In this document: one piece after another, positions 27,487-35,060 of the stretch
Numbering within the stretch: position 1 is the stretch's first letter
Layout of the letters: every line of letters starts with the position of its first letter
NCBI RefSeq assembly: GCF_030915445.1
Contig: NZ_CP133264.1
Location: forward strand, 4,931,208-4,995,207
DNA: 64,000 bases
Origin: Clostridium sp. OS1-26
GTDB lineage: Bacteria; Bacillota; Clostridia; Clostridiales; Clostridiaceae
Direction of reading: 5' to 3'
Made by a program: the position numbers and the translations under genes
Notes under the pieces: generated by a model
Seen by the model: the letters and a program-made list of their open reading frames with translations, nothing else
The model's database searches: none
What the model was told of the DNA's origin: nothing

Positions 27487-27900
27487 TTATTTTGCTAATA
27501 ATTGAGCAACTAATGCCTTATTACTCTCTACACATTTACCGCAGCCAGTACCTATTTTAGTAATAGCCTGCACTTCTTCAAATGACTTAGCACCATTTTT
27601 AATAGCGTTCATTAAATCTTGTACAGTAACTTTAAAACATCCACACACTATTGGATTTTCGTCAATTTTTTTGTTTAATAATAATTTATTAATTAATGCT
27701 TTATTGCTTTCAACACAATTACCGCAACCAGTACCTACCTTAGTAATATCTTGGACTTCTTGAAAGGAATTGGCACCATTTTTTATAGCATTTTTCAAGT
27801 CTTGTTCAGTGACATTAAAACATCCACATACTACTTTATTATTGCCTTCTTTATTTTCATCTTTACCTTTTATAAACTTTGAAAATATTGATTTTAACAT
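27487..27900 (-). CDS. Tandem BFD-like [2Fe-2S] domain protein
   Basis: 137 residues: a short Lys-rich head and two BFD repeats of about 50 residues each (VVCGCFNVTEQDLKNAIKNG...GTGCGNC and IVCGCFKVTVQDLMNAIKNG...GTGCGKC). Each has the C-x-C...C-x2-C ligand set for one [2Fe-2S] cluster. BFD proteins donate electrons, for example to release iron from bacterioferritin, or act as small redox carriers; a tandem form is less common. It is followed by a DUF1858 gene on the same strand 84 bp away, a possible redox unit. Confidence 0.88.
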   Translation of the reverse strand: MLKSIFSKFIKGKDENKEGNNKVVCGCFNVTEQDLKNAIKNGANSFQEVQDITKVGTGCGNCVESNKALINKLLLNKKIDENPIVCGCFKVTVQDLMNAIKNGAKSFEEVQAITKIGTGCGKCVESNKALVAQLLAK

Positions 27901-27984
27901 TTACTTATCTCCTCTTTTAATTCCTATTTTTTAAATTACTTCATACAATTATTTGAAAACTTATATGCTAACTAGAATTAAAGC

Positions 27985-28176
27985 TTATTGAATACTATTT
28001 AAACTTTGAAGTAAGTCTTCTAAATTAATTCCGTGAACTGCAGCTGCTTGTTCTATGCTCTCGTTTTGAGATGCAGGACATCCAATACATCCCATACCAA
28101 AACTCATTAATATTTCTACTGCCTTAGGTCCAATTTTCACAATATCTTTTATTAATGTTTTTCCGTTAACTATCAT
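27985..28176 (-). CDS. DUF1858 domain protein
   Basis: 63 residues matching the small DUF1858 family, with the CIGCPASQNESIEQAA motif (C-x2-C) typical of hybrid-cluster-associated and disulfide-type redox helpers. It forms a possible operon with the BFD protein but lies upstream of it (28176 to 27985, then 27900). GAGGAG precedes the start. Confidence 0.85.
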   Translation of the reverse strand: MIVNGKTLIKDIVKIGPKAVEILMSFGMGCIGCPASQNESIEQAAAVHGINLEDLLQSLNSIQ

Positions 28177-28209
28177 TGTTCATACACTCCTCTATAAACA
28201 GAATTCTTT

Positions 28210-28376
28210 GCTTCAGGTGGAGTTTTAACTCCATCTGAAGCTTAGAAGTCGTTATCCAGGGACGTATCCGCTCTTTACTCCCACTTGAAGAAAAGCAGAG
28301 AACCAAAATCTCTGATTTTGTGTGAATCGCTTTCACAGAATGCGATGGGAGTATTAGAGCGGATAGTCACAGGATA
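28210..28376 (+). ncRNA. Structured repeat element, copy 1 (candidate non-coding RNA)
   Basis: A 15-bp hairpin (28210-28241), then an outer ATCC...GGAT pairing (28254-28257 with 28372-28375) closing a long stem: TATCCGCTCT-TT-ACTCCC (28265-28282) with GGGAGT-ATT-AGAGCGGATA (28347-28365). Inside are two smaller hairpins. A second copy at 55028-55194 keeps all stems despite base changes; for example CAGAG/CTCTG here is CAGAT/ATCTG there. The strand with the 5' hairpin first is plus. I do not recognise the family. It could also be a mobile-element end. Confidence 0.6.
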
Positions 28377-28670
28377 AAATATAATTTTTATTCATATCAA
28401 ATTAATTTTCTTAATATCCAATTAGTTTTACAAATTCTTTTATAATAATGCCCTCCAAGTACTAAGTTATCCTATTCTCATATATTCTTGCTTTATTAAC
28501 TCTACAAGCTCTGGTTTTTGTTCAGCTACGTTAACTAAGTAGAATTATCTTTGATATTTTTGACAACATAATTAGCGAATCAAATATTACACTTTCTATA
28601 ATTACATTTTTCTGATTCTTTATGATGACATTCATTACAAATTTCCTTAAAGTTGTTTTCTAAATTATGT

Positions 28671-28786
28671 GAACTACTCACCACCTACGCTAACGCTAAT
28701 AGGTGGGGGCTTCGTGGTCAATACTACTACTGTAGCAAGTTTACCCACGCTCCAAAGGTTGAACCAACCTCAATATAATACCAAAA
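28671..28786 (-). ncRNA. Predicted omega (reRNA) scaffold at the IS605 right end
   Basis: TnpB proteins use an RNA read from the 3' end of tnpB through the right end, with the guide taken from flanking DNA. Here that region contains GAGCGTGGGTAAACTTGC and a terminal hairpin of CCACC/GGTGG. The guide would begin at 28670 on the minus strand (ACATAATTTAGAAAAC). This is based on the known TnpB mechanism; transcription is not shown. Confidence 0.5.
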
Positions 28787-29872
28787 TTACATAGCTAATT
28801 TCAGCAAGTTTTTACTAGCATTTATGTCTCTGTCATGATGTATTCCACAGTTAGGACAAGCCCATTCTCTAAGTGCTAGGTTTTTTACTTCTTCATTTTT
28901 ATAACCACATTCTGAACATAGTTGACTACTAGCATAGTTTGATGGAGCTATTATTATTTCCCTTCCATACCACTCTGCTTTATACTCTAACATTCTCCTA
29001 AACTCCGACCAACTAGCTTCACTTATAGCTTTCGCTAATTTGTGATTCTGTTGCATATTCTTAACTTTTAAGTCCTCAATTACTATAGATTGATTTTCTC
29101 TAATTAGTTTAATTGATAACTTGTTTAAGAAATCTGCCCTCTGATTTGCTATTTTTTCATGTAATTTTGCAACCTTTAATCTAGCTTTATTCCTATTATT
29201 ACTGCCCTTTTGCTTGCGTGATAAATCTTTTTGCAGTTTAGAGAGCCTTTTTTCAAATTTTCTAAGATGTTTTGGATTAGGTTCTCTATATCCATCTGAA
29301 CATATTGCAAATTCTTTCAATCCCATATCCACACCTATTTTTTTATCTACTTTAGGCAATACAAAATTTTCTATATCAACTAGAATTGATATATAATATC
29401 TATCACTAGGTGTTTTAGATATAGTACAACTTTTTATTAATCTCTTGAATTCTCTATGCTGCTTCATTTTAATCATTGATTTCAACTTAGGTATTTTTAT
29501 ATATCCCTTTTCTAGAAATACAGTCCCATTTTGATTATTAGTAGTATAACTATTAGTATTAGTTTTCTTTTTGAACTTAGGAAATCCAATAGATTTATCT
29601 CTAAAAAAATTTTTATATGCTTTATCTAAATTTAATTGTGCATTAGCCAGTGCTAGACTATCAACTTCTTTTAACCATTGAAACTCTTTTTTATATTGTG
29701 CTGGTGTTGGATATTTTATATTTTTAATATCTAATTCTCTATTTTCCTCATAGGCTTTAATTCTATCTGATAACATTTTATTGTATATAAATCTAGTACA
29801 TCCAAAAGTTTTTCTTAAATATAATCTTTGTTCTTCATTAGGATAAATCCTAAATTTATAAGTCTTCAGCAC
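28787..29872 (-). CDS. tnpB: TnpB, RNA-guided nuclease of the IS605 element
   Basis: 361 residues, full length for compact TnpB. The RuvC acidic residues are present in IGVDMGLKEFAICSDG, SIVIEDLKVKNM and HHDRDINASKNL. A zinc finger is formed by LCSECGY...WACPNCG. The N-terminal OrfB_IS605 helix-turn-helix (YKFRIYPNEEQRLYLRKTFG) is intact. It is preceded by tnpA in the same orientation. TnpB promotes element retention by cutting donor sites next to a target-adjacent motif (here presumably TTTAA). It may remain active although tnpA is broken. Confidence 0.93.
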   Translation of the reverse strand: MLKTYKFRIYPNEEQRLYLRKTFGCTRFIYNKMLSDRIKAYEENRELDIKNIKYPTPAQYKKEFQWLKEVDSLALANAQLNLDKAYKNFFRDKSIGFPKFKKKTNTNSYTTNNQNGTVFLEKGYIKIPKLKSMIKMKQHREFKRLIKSCTISKTPSDRYYISILVDIENFVLPKVDKKIGVDMGLKEFAICSDGYREPNPKHLRKFEKRLSKLQKDLSRKQKGSNNRNKARLKVAKLHEKIANQRADFLNKLSIKLIRENQSIVIEDLKVKNMQQNHKLAKAISEASWSEFRRMLEYKAEWYGREIIIAPSNYASSQLCSECGYKNEEVKNLALREWACPNCGIHHDRDINASKNLLKLAM

Positions 29873-29881
29873 AATATCACC

Positions 29882-30275
29882 TCATTTCATACCTTGATTT
29901 TCAATATACTTTCTAACTACATCTATGGGAGTACCGCCAGTTGTTATAAGACAGTAACTTCTTGACCAAAAATATTCCTTCCATAGCTGTTCTCTTATTT
30001 GAGAAAATTCCTTTTTTATAAGTCTACTACTAGCACTTTTGTAAGCATTAATAAATTTTGATATATCAGTATTTGGATAACCTCTAAAGAGTAAATGTAC
30101 ATGATCTAAATCATGATTCCATTCTTCTAAAGTTATATTTTGGACATATATACTCAAATATATCCTTTAATCTATTCGTCATTTTATCATCTATAACTTT
30201 TCGTCTATACTTAATAACTAATACCAAATGATAGTTTAGCAAGAATACTGAATAATTATTATTGTCTAATTTCAT
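29882..30275 (-). pseudogene. tnpA: TnpA (Y1 HUH transposase), frameshifted
   Basis: The N-terminal part from ATG 30275 reads SVFLLNYHLVLVIKYRRKVI to PKYN and then runs out of frame. The rest resumes in another frame as ITLEEWNHDLDHVHLLFRGY (HUH motif HVH) and VVRKYIENQG with the catalytic Tyr. The join fits a deletion of about 5 bp between ATAAC repeats near 30145. As written it cannot make an active transposase. Confidence 0.8.
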
Positions 30276-30743
30276 TGATAACACTACCTTTCAGTATATG
30301 TAATTGAATATCGATTATCATACTTGTTGCCTATCGGCAAGTGCTATCCATCTCCCGCCTACAGAGGATGGGGTAATTCCTCACATTAGGTTAAAATAAT
30401 CCATTCCACTCTCCCCTTTATATTATTAATCAGCTTATTAATATTTAGTAGTGCATAGCCATAATGTAAGGTTCATATATTTGTGAACATTGTAGGTTAT
30501 TTAGAATTTTTTTCACTAACTTATAAATACTCACCTTATTCAATGAATTTACTTTATTAATTATTTATACTTTAATTAATTATTCAACTTAGTTACATTT
30601 AGTAAGTAACTTCAAATTGATTATTACACATTTACTTCAATCAGTCAAGAGTTTTTTCTAACTGCTAGTGTTCCTATATTTTACATTCATCAAGCCTTCC
30701 TATTTGAACAAAACCTGAAGATACCATCGCTGTTAAAATCCAA

Positions 30744-30771
30744 CAAAAAAACAGCCCTGTTAGGCTGTTGA
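30744..30771 (-). terminator. Terminator of the small gene at 30793
   Basis: On the minus strand AACAGCC...GGCTGTT is followed by a T run. The remaining 320 bp back to 30421 holds no recognisable gene. Confidence 0.8.
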
Positions 30772-30792
30772 ACCTTGCTCTTTAATTAAGTT

Positions 30793-31005
30793 TTACATAG
30801 TACTTTTATGAAGCTCATTAATTGCCCATTCCACAGCTTCTCTGCTACTGCCAAATTCCTCATTTGTACTGCTTACATAGGAATAACCCTCTTTGTCATC
30901 CACAGTTTGAATAAACAACTCTTTTGCTCCATTGTAGATACTTAGTTCACCATTTTCTTCAAGGACATCTACTAATTCCTCAGGCTTTATTAGGCTTCCT
31001 TCCAT
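30793..31005 (-). CDS. Small acidic hypothetical protein
   Basis: 70 residues (MEGSLIKPEELVDVLEENGE onward; later TNEEFGSSREAVEWAINEL). It is soluble and acidic, with no recognised domain. The ATG at 31005 is chosen because AAAGGTGG precedes it; the GTG at 31017 is part of that site. It has its own terminator. The function is unknown. Confidence 0.65.
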   Translation of the reverse strand: MEGSLIKPEELVDVLEENGELSIYNGAKELFIQTVDDKEGYSYVSSTNEEFGSSREAVEWAINELHKSTM

Positions 31006-31121
31006 GTAGTAACCCACCTTTCTATTCTATTTATGAAATTATGATTCAACAAATTATATTATTTTATAACTTATTTTCAAAAATATCTTTCACAAATAGT
31101 ATATATTGTAGCTATACTTTT

Positions 31122-31157
31122 TGGGGTGTCGCCAACATTTCCGACAAAACCCACTCT
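31122..31157. repeat. Inverted copy of the GGGTTTTGTCGGAAATGTTG repeat
   Basis: Reads GGGGTGTCGCCAACATTTCC followed by GACAAAACCCA, the reverse of 3697-3731 with few changes. GGGTTTTGTCG and CGACACCCC can pair as a hairpin. It overlaps the 3' end of the permease gene by about 2 bp. Confidence 0.5.
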
Positions 31158-32334
31158 ATTGAATATAGATATAAAAAATCAATCCTATAATTGATAGACA
31201 AAAAAAGTTTAATAAAATAAACTTCAATAGATATTCTTTCTTTTTATAAGGATATTCAAGGATCAACATCTTGTAAGAAATAATACTTGCCAGTGAAGCA
31301 ATAGGAGTTCCCAGTCCACCAATAGTTACTCCATAAAATAATGCATGCCAATTGAATGCAAAAGGAGCAAGCAAAATACTGCTTGGTACATTACTTATAA
31401 TTTGACTTAATAGCAATGCAGACAGATAAATACTTGCTGGTGTATGAGTTAAAAATGTTAGAAAATTACGTATTACAACAATGTTAGATATATTTCCTAC
31501 CGAAATAAAAAAACAAACAAAAGTAATTAGCAATCCGTAGTCGAGTTTTTTAAATAGACTTTTATCTAAAGCAAGTGTCACCAATATTAAAATAGGCAAG
31601 GTTATAAAGTAAGGTATAGTACCAAGAATATTAAGTACCAGTAAAACAAATAATACTGAAAACACGATTATTTTCTTTTTTTTAAGTATTGAGATATCAT
31701 TCACAATAAAGGAAATTTGTTTAGGATTAATAAAGAAGGTTATGCAAATTAGTAAAGACAAACTTACAATACAAATTGGCAATGAATAAGAAAAAAAGTT
31801 TTCAACATTTAATTTATAATGAGAAAAAATGTATAAATTTTGAGGATTCCCAATTGGTGTTGCACAGCTTCCAAGATTTGCAGAAATTGTTATAAGAATA
31901 GTAGGTAAAATAATATTATAACTACATTTCCTAGAAATATTAATTAAGATTGGAATAATTGCCATCAGTGCCACATCATTTGTTAAAAACATGGCTGATA
32001 CAAAAGCAAACAAGCACAAAACTTGAAGTAAAATTCTTTCGTTTTTACACTGCTTCAAAATCAATAACGATATGTGGTTAATCAAGGAATATTCTTCAAA
32101 AGCTTTCACAATAATCATCAATTCAAACAAGCAAATAATCACTCTTAAATCCAAATATCTCCAACTTGGATTGTTAAAAAATGAAGTTATAATAGCAGCA
32201 GATAAGGAAATGGATAAAAAACAATCATTTTTTAAGGATGTTTTTATTTTTTCTAATATTTCAATCAAAAATTCGCAATTTTTATTTAATAAAAATATTT
32301 TAAATCCATTCAAAGCATTTACCACAGTTTTCAT
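31156..32334 (-). CDS. ArsB/NhaD-type anion or cation permease (IT superfamily)
   Basis: 392 residues with about 10-11 membrane helices. Two family signatures are present: FLTNDVALMAIIPI and ANLGSCATPIGNPQNLYIF, with a second half-repeat SNVPSSILLAPF. These are typical of ArsB/SLC13/NhaD permeases. The ion cannot be told from sequence (arsenite, citrate, Na+/H+). ATG 32334 follows AGAAGGTGA. A MarR gene lies upstream in the same direction, 100 bp away, and may control it. Confidence 0.82.
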   Translation of the reverse strand: MKTVVNALNGFKIFLLNKNCEFLIEILEKIKTSLKNDCFLSISLSAAIITSFFNNPSWRYLDLRVIICLFELMIIVKAFEEYSLINHISLLILKQCKNERILLQVLCLFAFVSAMFLTNDVALMAIIPILINISRKCSYNIILPTILITISANLGSCATPIGNPQNLYIFSHYKLNVENFFSYSLPICIVSLSLLICITFFINPKQISFIVNDISILKKKKIIVFSVLFVLLVLNILGTIPYFITLPILILVTLALDKSLFKKLDYGLLITFVCFFISVGNISNIVVIRNFLTFLTHTPASIYLSALLLSQIISNVPSSILLAPFAFNWHALFYGVTIGGLGTPIASLASIISYKMLILEYPYKKKEYLLKFILLNFFCLSIIGLIFYIYIQ

Positions 32335-32434
32335 AATAGGGTCACCTTCTCTAATATTTAGTATAAAATAAGATCTATATCTTGTAGTACCAATTAAAAT
32401 AAGCAAAAATATTCATTTGAATCACCGGAAGAAT

Positions 32435-33010
32435 TTATTTGTGGTGGTGTAATGGAGGCTTTGGATGATGCCCATCTCTTTCATGAGGTGGAATGTGTTC
32501 TCTCAGATGAGGTGGTAATGGTTCGCTTAAATCATAATCTTCAAGAATCGCCTGTGCTTCAAAATGAGTACAAAGCTTTTTGATTGTATTATAAAATGAG
32601 TATTTTTCTTCACTGGATAGGCTTTCAAATACTTGTTCTGAAAAATCATTCTGATTTTCAAATTCTTTTAAAAACTCTAAACCATCAGGAGTTAAAAATA
32701 CACGCATTTTACGTTTATCCACTTCATCTTTTGTCCTTCTAATAAGATTGGAACGTTCCAATTTATCTAGTAGCTCTGACAATGTTGCTGCTCTGACATC
32801 CAATATTTCAGCAAGCTCTTTTTGGTTTAATCCATCGTTTTGAGCTATAATATTTAAAAGTCGAACCTGACCACGATAAGGTGTATAATGAGCTCGTGTT
32901 CTATATAAACTTCTTTGGTACATATTTATAAATTTGTTTAGTGCAATTAATAATTCATCAGATGAAATAATTATTTTTTCATCCTTTTCATCAATAGTAT
33001 TGTTGTCCAT
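32435..33010 (-). CDS. MarR-family regulator with His/Pro-rich tail
   Basis: 191 residues: a MarR winged helix (VRLLNIIAQNDGLNQKELAE, RAATLSELLDKLERSNLIRR, DKRKMRVFLTPDG) followed by an unusual C-terminal tail, PPHLREHIPPHERDGHHPKP then PLHHHK. Such His clusters can bind transition metals. AGGAGG precedes the ATG. Two GGTACC-centred operator-like sites lie just upstream, so autoregulation is likely, with the permease as a second target. Confidence 0.88.
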   Translation of the reverse strand: MDNNTIDEKDEKIIISSDELLIALNKFINMYQRSLYRTRAHYTPYRGQVRLLNIIAQNDGLNQKELAEILDVRAATLSELLDKLERSNLIRRTKDEVDKRKMRVFLTPDGLEFLKEFENQNDFSEQVFESLSSEEKYSFYNTIKKLCTHFEAQAILEDYDLSEPLPPHLREHIPPHERDGHHPKPPLHHHK

Positions 33011-33033
33011 TTAAATCCTCCTTAAAATATAGC

Positions 33034-33104
33034 AAGGTACCTAACTATATTTATAATATAAACTGATTTTATGAGCAAGTCAAGCAATATTTTAAGGTAC
33101 CTAA
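33034..33104 (-). promoter_or_regulatory. Two TTAGGTACCTTA-like operators upstream of the MarR gene
   Basis: AAGGTACCTAA occurs at 33034-33044 and again at 33094-33104, each a near-perfect palindrome centred on GGTACC, bracketing the probable promoter. This is the expected layout of a MarR autoregulatory site. Confidence 0.65.
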
Positions 33105-33370
33105 TTAATTTTATTGTTATTATATCTCTAACATGAATCAAATAGTCTATAAATTTTGTACCAATTGCTTAAATATAAACTCGATAACATTTTAATATTG
33201 TTCATTTAATTTAAAAGCTTTATAAAATGATGCTTAGAATTAAGCTTCTTGATTTACTTTGATATATCAGATCTTAAGTTATATTGTATTGGAAAGGCTA
33301 GTGATTATCATAAAATAGAAAGATGTTTCTATAGTAGCTTCTATTTGACATTAATATTTATATATAATAA

Positions 33371-33410
33371 AAAAGCTGAAGAATATCTAACATTATATTC
33401 TTCAGCTTTT
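33371..33410 (-). terminator. Terminator of the rpsF-rpsR operon
   Basis: A 16-bp stem AAAAGCTGAAGAATAT / ATATTCTTCAGCTTTT; a T run follows on the minus strand. It starts 3 bp after the rpsR stop. Confidence 0.9.
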
Positions 33411-33413
33411 GAA

Positions 33414-33668
33414 TTAATCTGTTGTAAATGGTAATAATGCTATGTTTCTTGCTCTCTTTATAGCATCTGTAAGTGATCTTTGATGCTTAGCGCAAGTACC
33501 GGAAATTCTTCTTGGAAGAATCTTTCCTTTTTCAGTAACATATTTTCTTAACTTATTTATATCTTTGTAATCTATGAATTCAGCTTTATCCATACAAAAT
33601 GAACAAACTTTTCTTTTTGCTCTTCTCATCTTACCTGAATATCTTCTTCCGCCTTCTCTTTCTGCCAT
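33414..33668 (-). CDS. rpsR: 30S ribosomal protein S18
   Basis: 84 residues, full length. Contains KRKVCSFCMDKAEFIDYKDI and ILPRRISGTCAKHQRSL; the Cys set suggests the zinc-binding C+ form of S18. It binds S6 in the platform of the 30S subunit. AGGAGGGAG precedes the ATG. Upstream in the operon lies rpsF; the usual intervening ssb is missing except for a remnant. Confidence 0.97.
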   Translation of the reverse strand: MAEREGGRRYSGKMRRAKRKVCSFCMDKAEFIDYKDINKLRKYVTEKGKILPRRISGTCAKHQRSLTDAIKRARNIALLPFTTD

Positions 33669-33687
33669 GCTTCTCCCTCCTTACCTT

Positions 33688-33726
33688 TCGGAATAGAATA
33701 ACTCCATCATCTACCGGAGTTATATC
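33688..33726 (-). pseudogene. ssb: Remnant of the ssb C-terminal tail
   Basis: The frame reads DITPVDDGVILF just before rpsR. Clostridial single-strand binding proteins end in DITPVDDGDIPF-like acidic tails, and ssb normally sits between rpsF and rpsR. Only this tail remains in the 125-bp gap, with the terminal PF altered, so the operonic ssb has been deleted. Confidence 0.6.
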
Positions 33727-33793
33727 TTTTCGTATGTTTCTTGATTAAAACTTTCAATTTTTTTCAAATGCTTCAGACATATTATTGTTAACT

Positions 33794-34081
33794 TTATTTT
33801 TCATTGTTAACTATTATGTGTCTTACAACACTGTCATTAATTCTGAATACTCTATCTAACTCTTTTGGTAATTCAGGATCAGCACTGAAGTTTATTAGAG
33901 TGTAGTGGCCTTCGCCAATTTTGTTTATCTCGTAAGCAAGCTTTCTCTTACCCCAAGCATCAACGTTATCTACTACTCCTCCACCATTTTCTATTACGCC
34001 CTTAAATTTTTCAACGTTAGCTTTAACAGCTTCTTCGTCTAATGATGGGTGTAATATAAATATAGTTTCATACTTTCTCAT
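33794..34081 (-). CDS. rpsF: 30S ribosomal protein S6
   Basis: 95 residues, full length (MRKYETIFILHPSLDEEAVK, WGKRKLAYEINKIGEGHYTLI, VFRINDSVVRHIIV). Partner of S18 on the 30S platform. A GGGGGAGGAGG ribosome site and an S6:S18 leader hairpin lie upstream, giving probable feedback control of the operon. Confidence 0.97.
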   Translation of the reverse strand: MRKYETIFILHPSLDEEAVKANVEKFKGVIENGGGVVDNVDAWGKRKLAYEINKIGEGHYTLINFSADPELPKELDRVFRINDSVVRHIIVNNEK

Positions 34082-34096
34082 TAAATTTCACCTCCT

Positions 34097-34132
34097 CCCC
34101 CTGGACTAACGGCTGTGTTTTTCACAGCAGGG
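34097..34132 (-). promoter_or_regulatory. S6:S18 autoregulatory leader motif
   Basis: In the mRNA sense, CCCTG pairs with CAGGG and an inner CTGTG pairs with CACAG around AAAAA. An asymmetric 3' bulge beginning CCG (CCGTTAGTC) lies between the stems. This matches the known rpsF leader that binds the S6:S18 complex. The 3' arm of the outer stem overlaps the ribosome binding site, which explains repression. Confidence 0.8.
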
Positions 34133-34230
34133 ATTCCAATTATATATTCTATCACTAATTTGATAATAAAGCAACATATTTTTTTCTAAAATACATTGTT
34201 TTATTATTTTTCTACATCTTTTTCAAGTTT

Positions 34231-34262
34231 TATTTATCCAATGACTACCCGCTCTAATACTC
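34231..34262 (-). repeat. 32-bp partial copy of the structured repeat element (3' end)
   Basis: Matches the end of the 55028-55194 copy at all but one position (TTATCCAATGACTACCCGCT followed by CTAATACTC). It supplies the TAG stop codon of the DUF364 gene (GAGTATTAGAGCGG in the coding sense). The 5' hairpin and interior of the element are absent. Confidence 0.75.
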
Positions 34263-35042
34263 TGATGGGTAAGTTTCAAGCCTTTGACTTTTTTTGAAGT
34301 TAACTTTTTGACCGGTAGTGTATATTCTCACTTTTTCAGCACCTGAAATAACCCTAAAGGCACGCTGATGATCTTTAATGATAAATCCTGATAGTGATTC
34401 AACTCCATAATCAAATAGCACAGGCGCCAGCGGAGTAGCAGGTCCTACCATGGTAACCCGTTTAGCGTTTTTTGACAATTCAAGCATTCTAGGCAAGGTT
34501 TTATCCATAATAGATGCACAAGTTATATAAACATAATCACACTCAGGCAACAAATATTCAGATGCAGATATAGGATAATCCCCGTCTTCTGGTTCCCATT
34601 CAATGATAGAAAGATCGCATATTGGCTCAAATAGATTTTCTAAATGTGGAAAATGTCCAACCACAGCAACTTTTTTACCTCTTACATCATTTTGAGACAT
34701 AATAAAAGGATCAAATAACCTATCCTCAACCCGATTTGAATCTGAAAATTCCACCCCATTTTTTCTTGCCACTTCTGGATTATTATAATAAGCATTTATT
34801 GCAGCAACTCCAATAGAAGCTTCAACAAAGTTCCATGACTTTGCACAGGCTGCTACCTCACGCAGTGGTGCTCCAATCAAATTTTTTGTAAACATAGGCA
34901 TTCTAGTTTCATAGGAGCGAAAACTAGCAATTCCTGATCCCTTTCCACTTCTAACATAGGAAGTTACACTTCCAGTTATAAGCTCATCAACTATAAAATC
35001 CTCTGGAATTCCATTTATCAAATCATCATATATTTCCCACAT
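34254..35042 (-). CDS. DUF4213/DUF364 protein (putative metal-chelate enzyme)
   Basis: 262 residues. The N-terminal DUF4213-like region (VTSYVRSGKGSGIASFRSYE) is followed by a Rossmann-like DUF364 domain (KVAVVGHFPHLENLF, LPECDYVYITCASIMDKTLP, VTMVGPATPLAPVLFDYGVE), annotated elsewhere as a putative heavy-metal chelation domain. The ATG at 35042 is preferred over the GTG at 35051 by ribosome-site spacing. Last gene of the metal-uptake operon. Its final codons come from a partial repeat element, so the C-terminus may have been altered by that sequence. Confidence 0.82.
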   Translation of the reverse strand: MWEIYDDLINGIPEDFIVDELITGSVTSYVRSGKGSGIASFRSYETRMPMFTKNLIGAPLREVAACAKSWNFVEASIGVAAINAYYNNPEVARKNGVEFSDSNRVEDRLFDPFIMSQNDVRGKKVAVVGHFPHLENLFEPICDLSIIEWEPEDGDYPISASEYLLPECDYVYITCASIMDKTLPRMLELSKNAKRVTMVGPATPLAPVLFDYGVESLSGFIIKDHQRAFRVISGAEKVRIYTTGQKVNFKKSQRLETYPSEY

Positions 35043-35060
35043 AACATACACTCCTTTTCA

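Larger units (their letters stand above)
28671..30390 (-). mobile_element. IS605-family element with intact tnpB and damaged tnpA
   Basis: Subterminal hairpins are visible at both ends: left-end CCCCATCC...GGCGGGAGATGG near 30340-30375, and right-end CCCCCACCTATTAGCG with TACGCTAACG/GGTGG complement near 28680-28712. The left flank is TTTTAA and the right end finishes GTGAGTAGTTC. The boundaries are supported by the host ORF reading in frame when the element is removed. There is no terminal repeat or target duplication, as expected for single-strand transposition. Confidence 0.8.
28467..30404 (-). pseudogene. Small Cys-rich protein gene split by the IS605 element
   Basis: A start with ribosome site (GGGGAGAG, ATG 30404) encodes MDYF before the insertion at 30390/30391. 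Joining to the far flank at 28670 restores MDYFKHNLENNFKEICNECH in frame, followed by KESEKCNYRKCNI (C-x2-C...C-x4-C). Beyond that the old gene also carries a TGA and a frameshift before LVNVAEQKPELVELIKQEYM and a TAA (28467). So it was already decayed, or has decayed since, in addition to the insertion. Confidence 0.65.

Noticed and set aside
28210..28376. Structured element as part of the nearby IS605 element
   Set aside because: It lies outside the defined IS605 ends (28671-30390), and copy 2 at 55 kb has no IS605 beside it.
33249..33434. 61-codon plus-strand ORF before rpsR
   Set aside because: It crosses the rpsR terminator and antisense rpsR, with no ribosome site.
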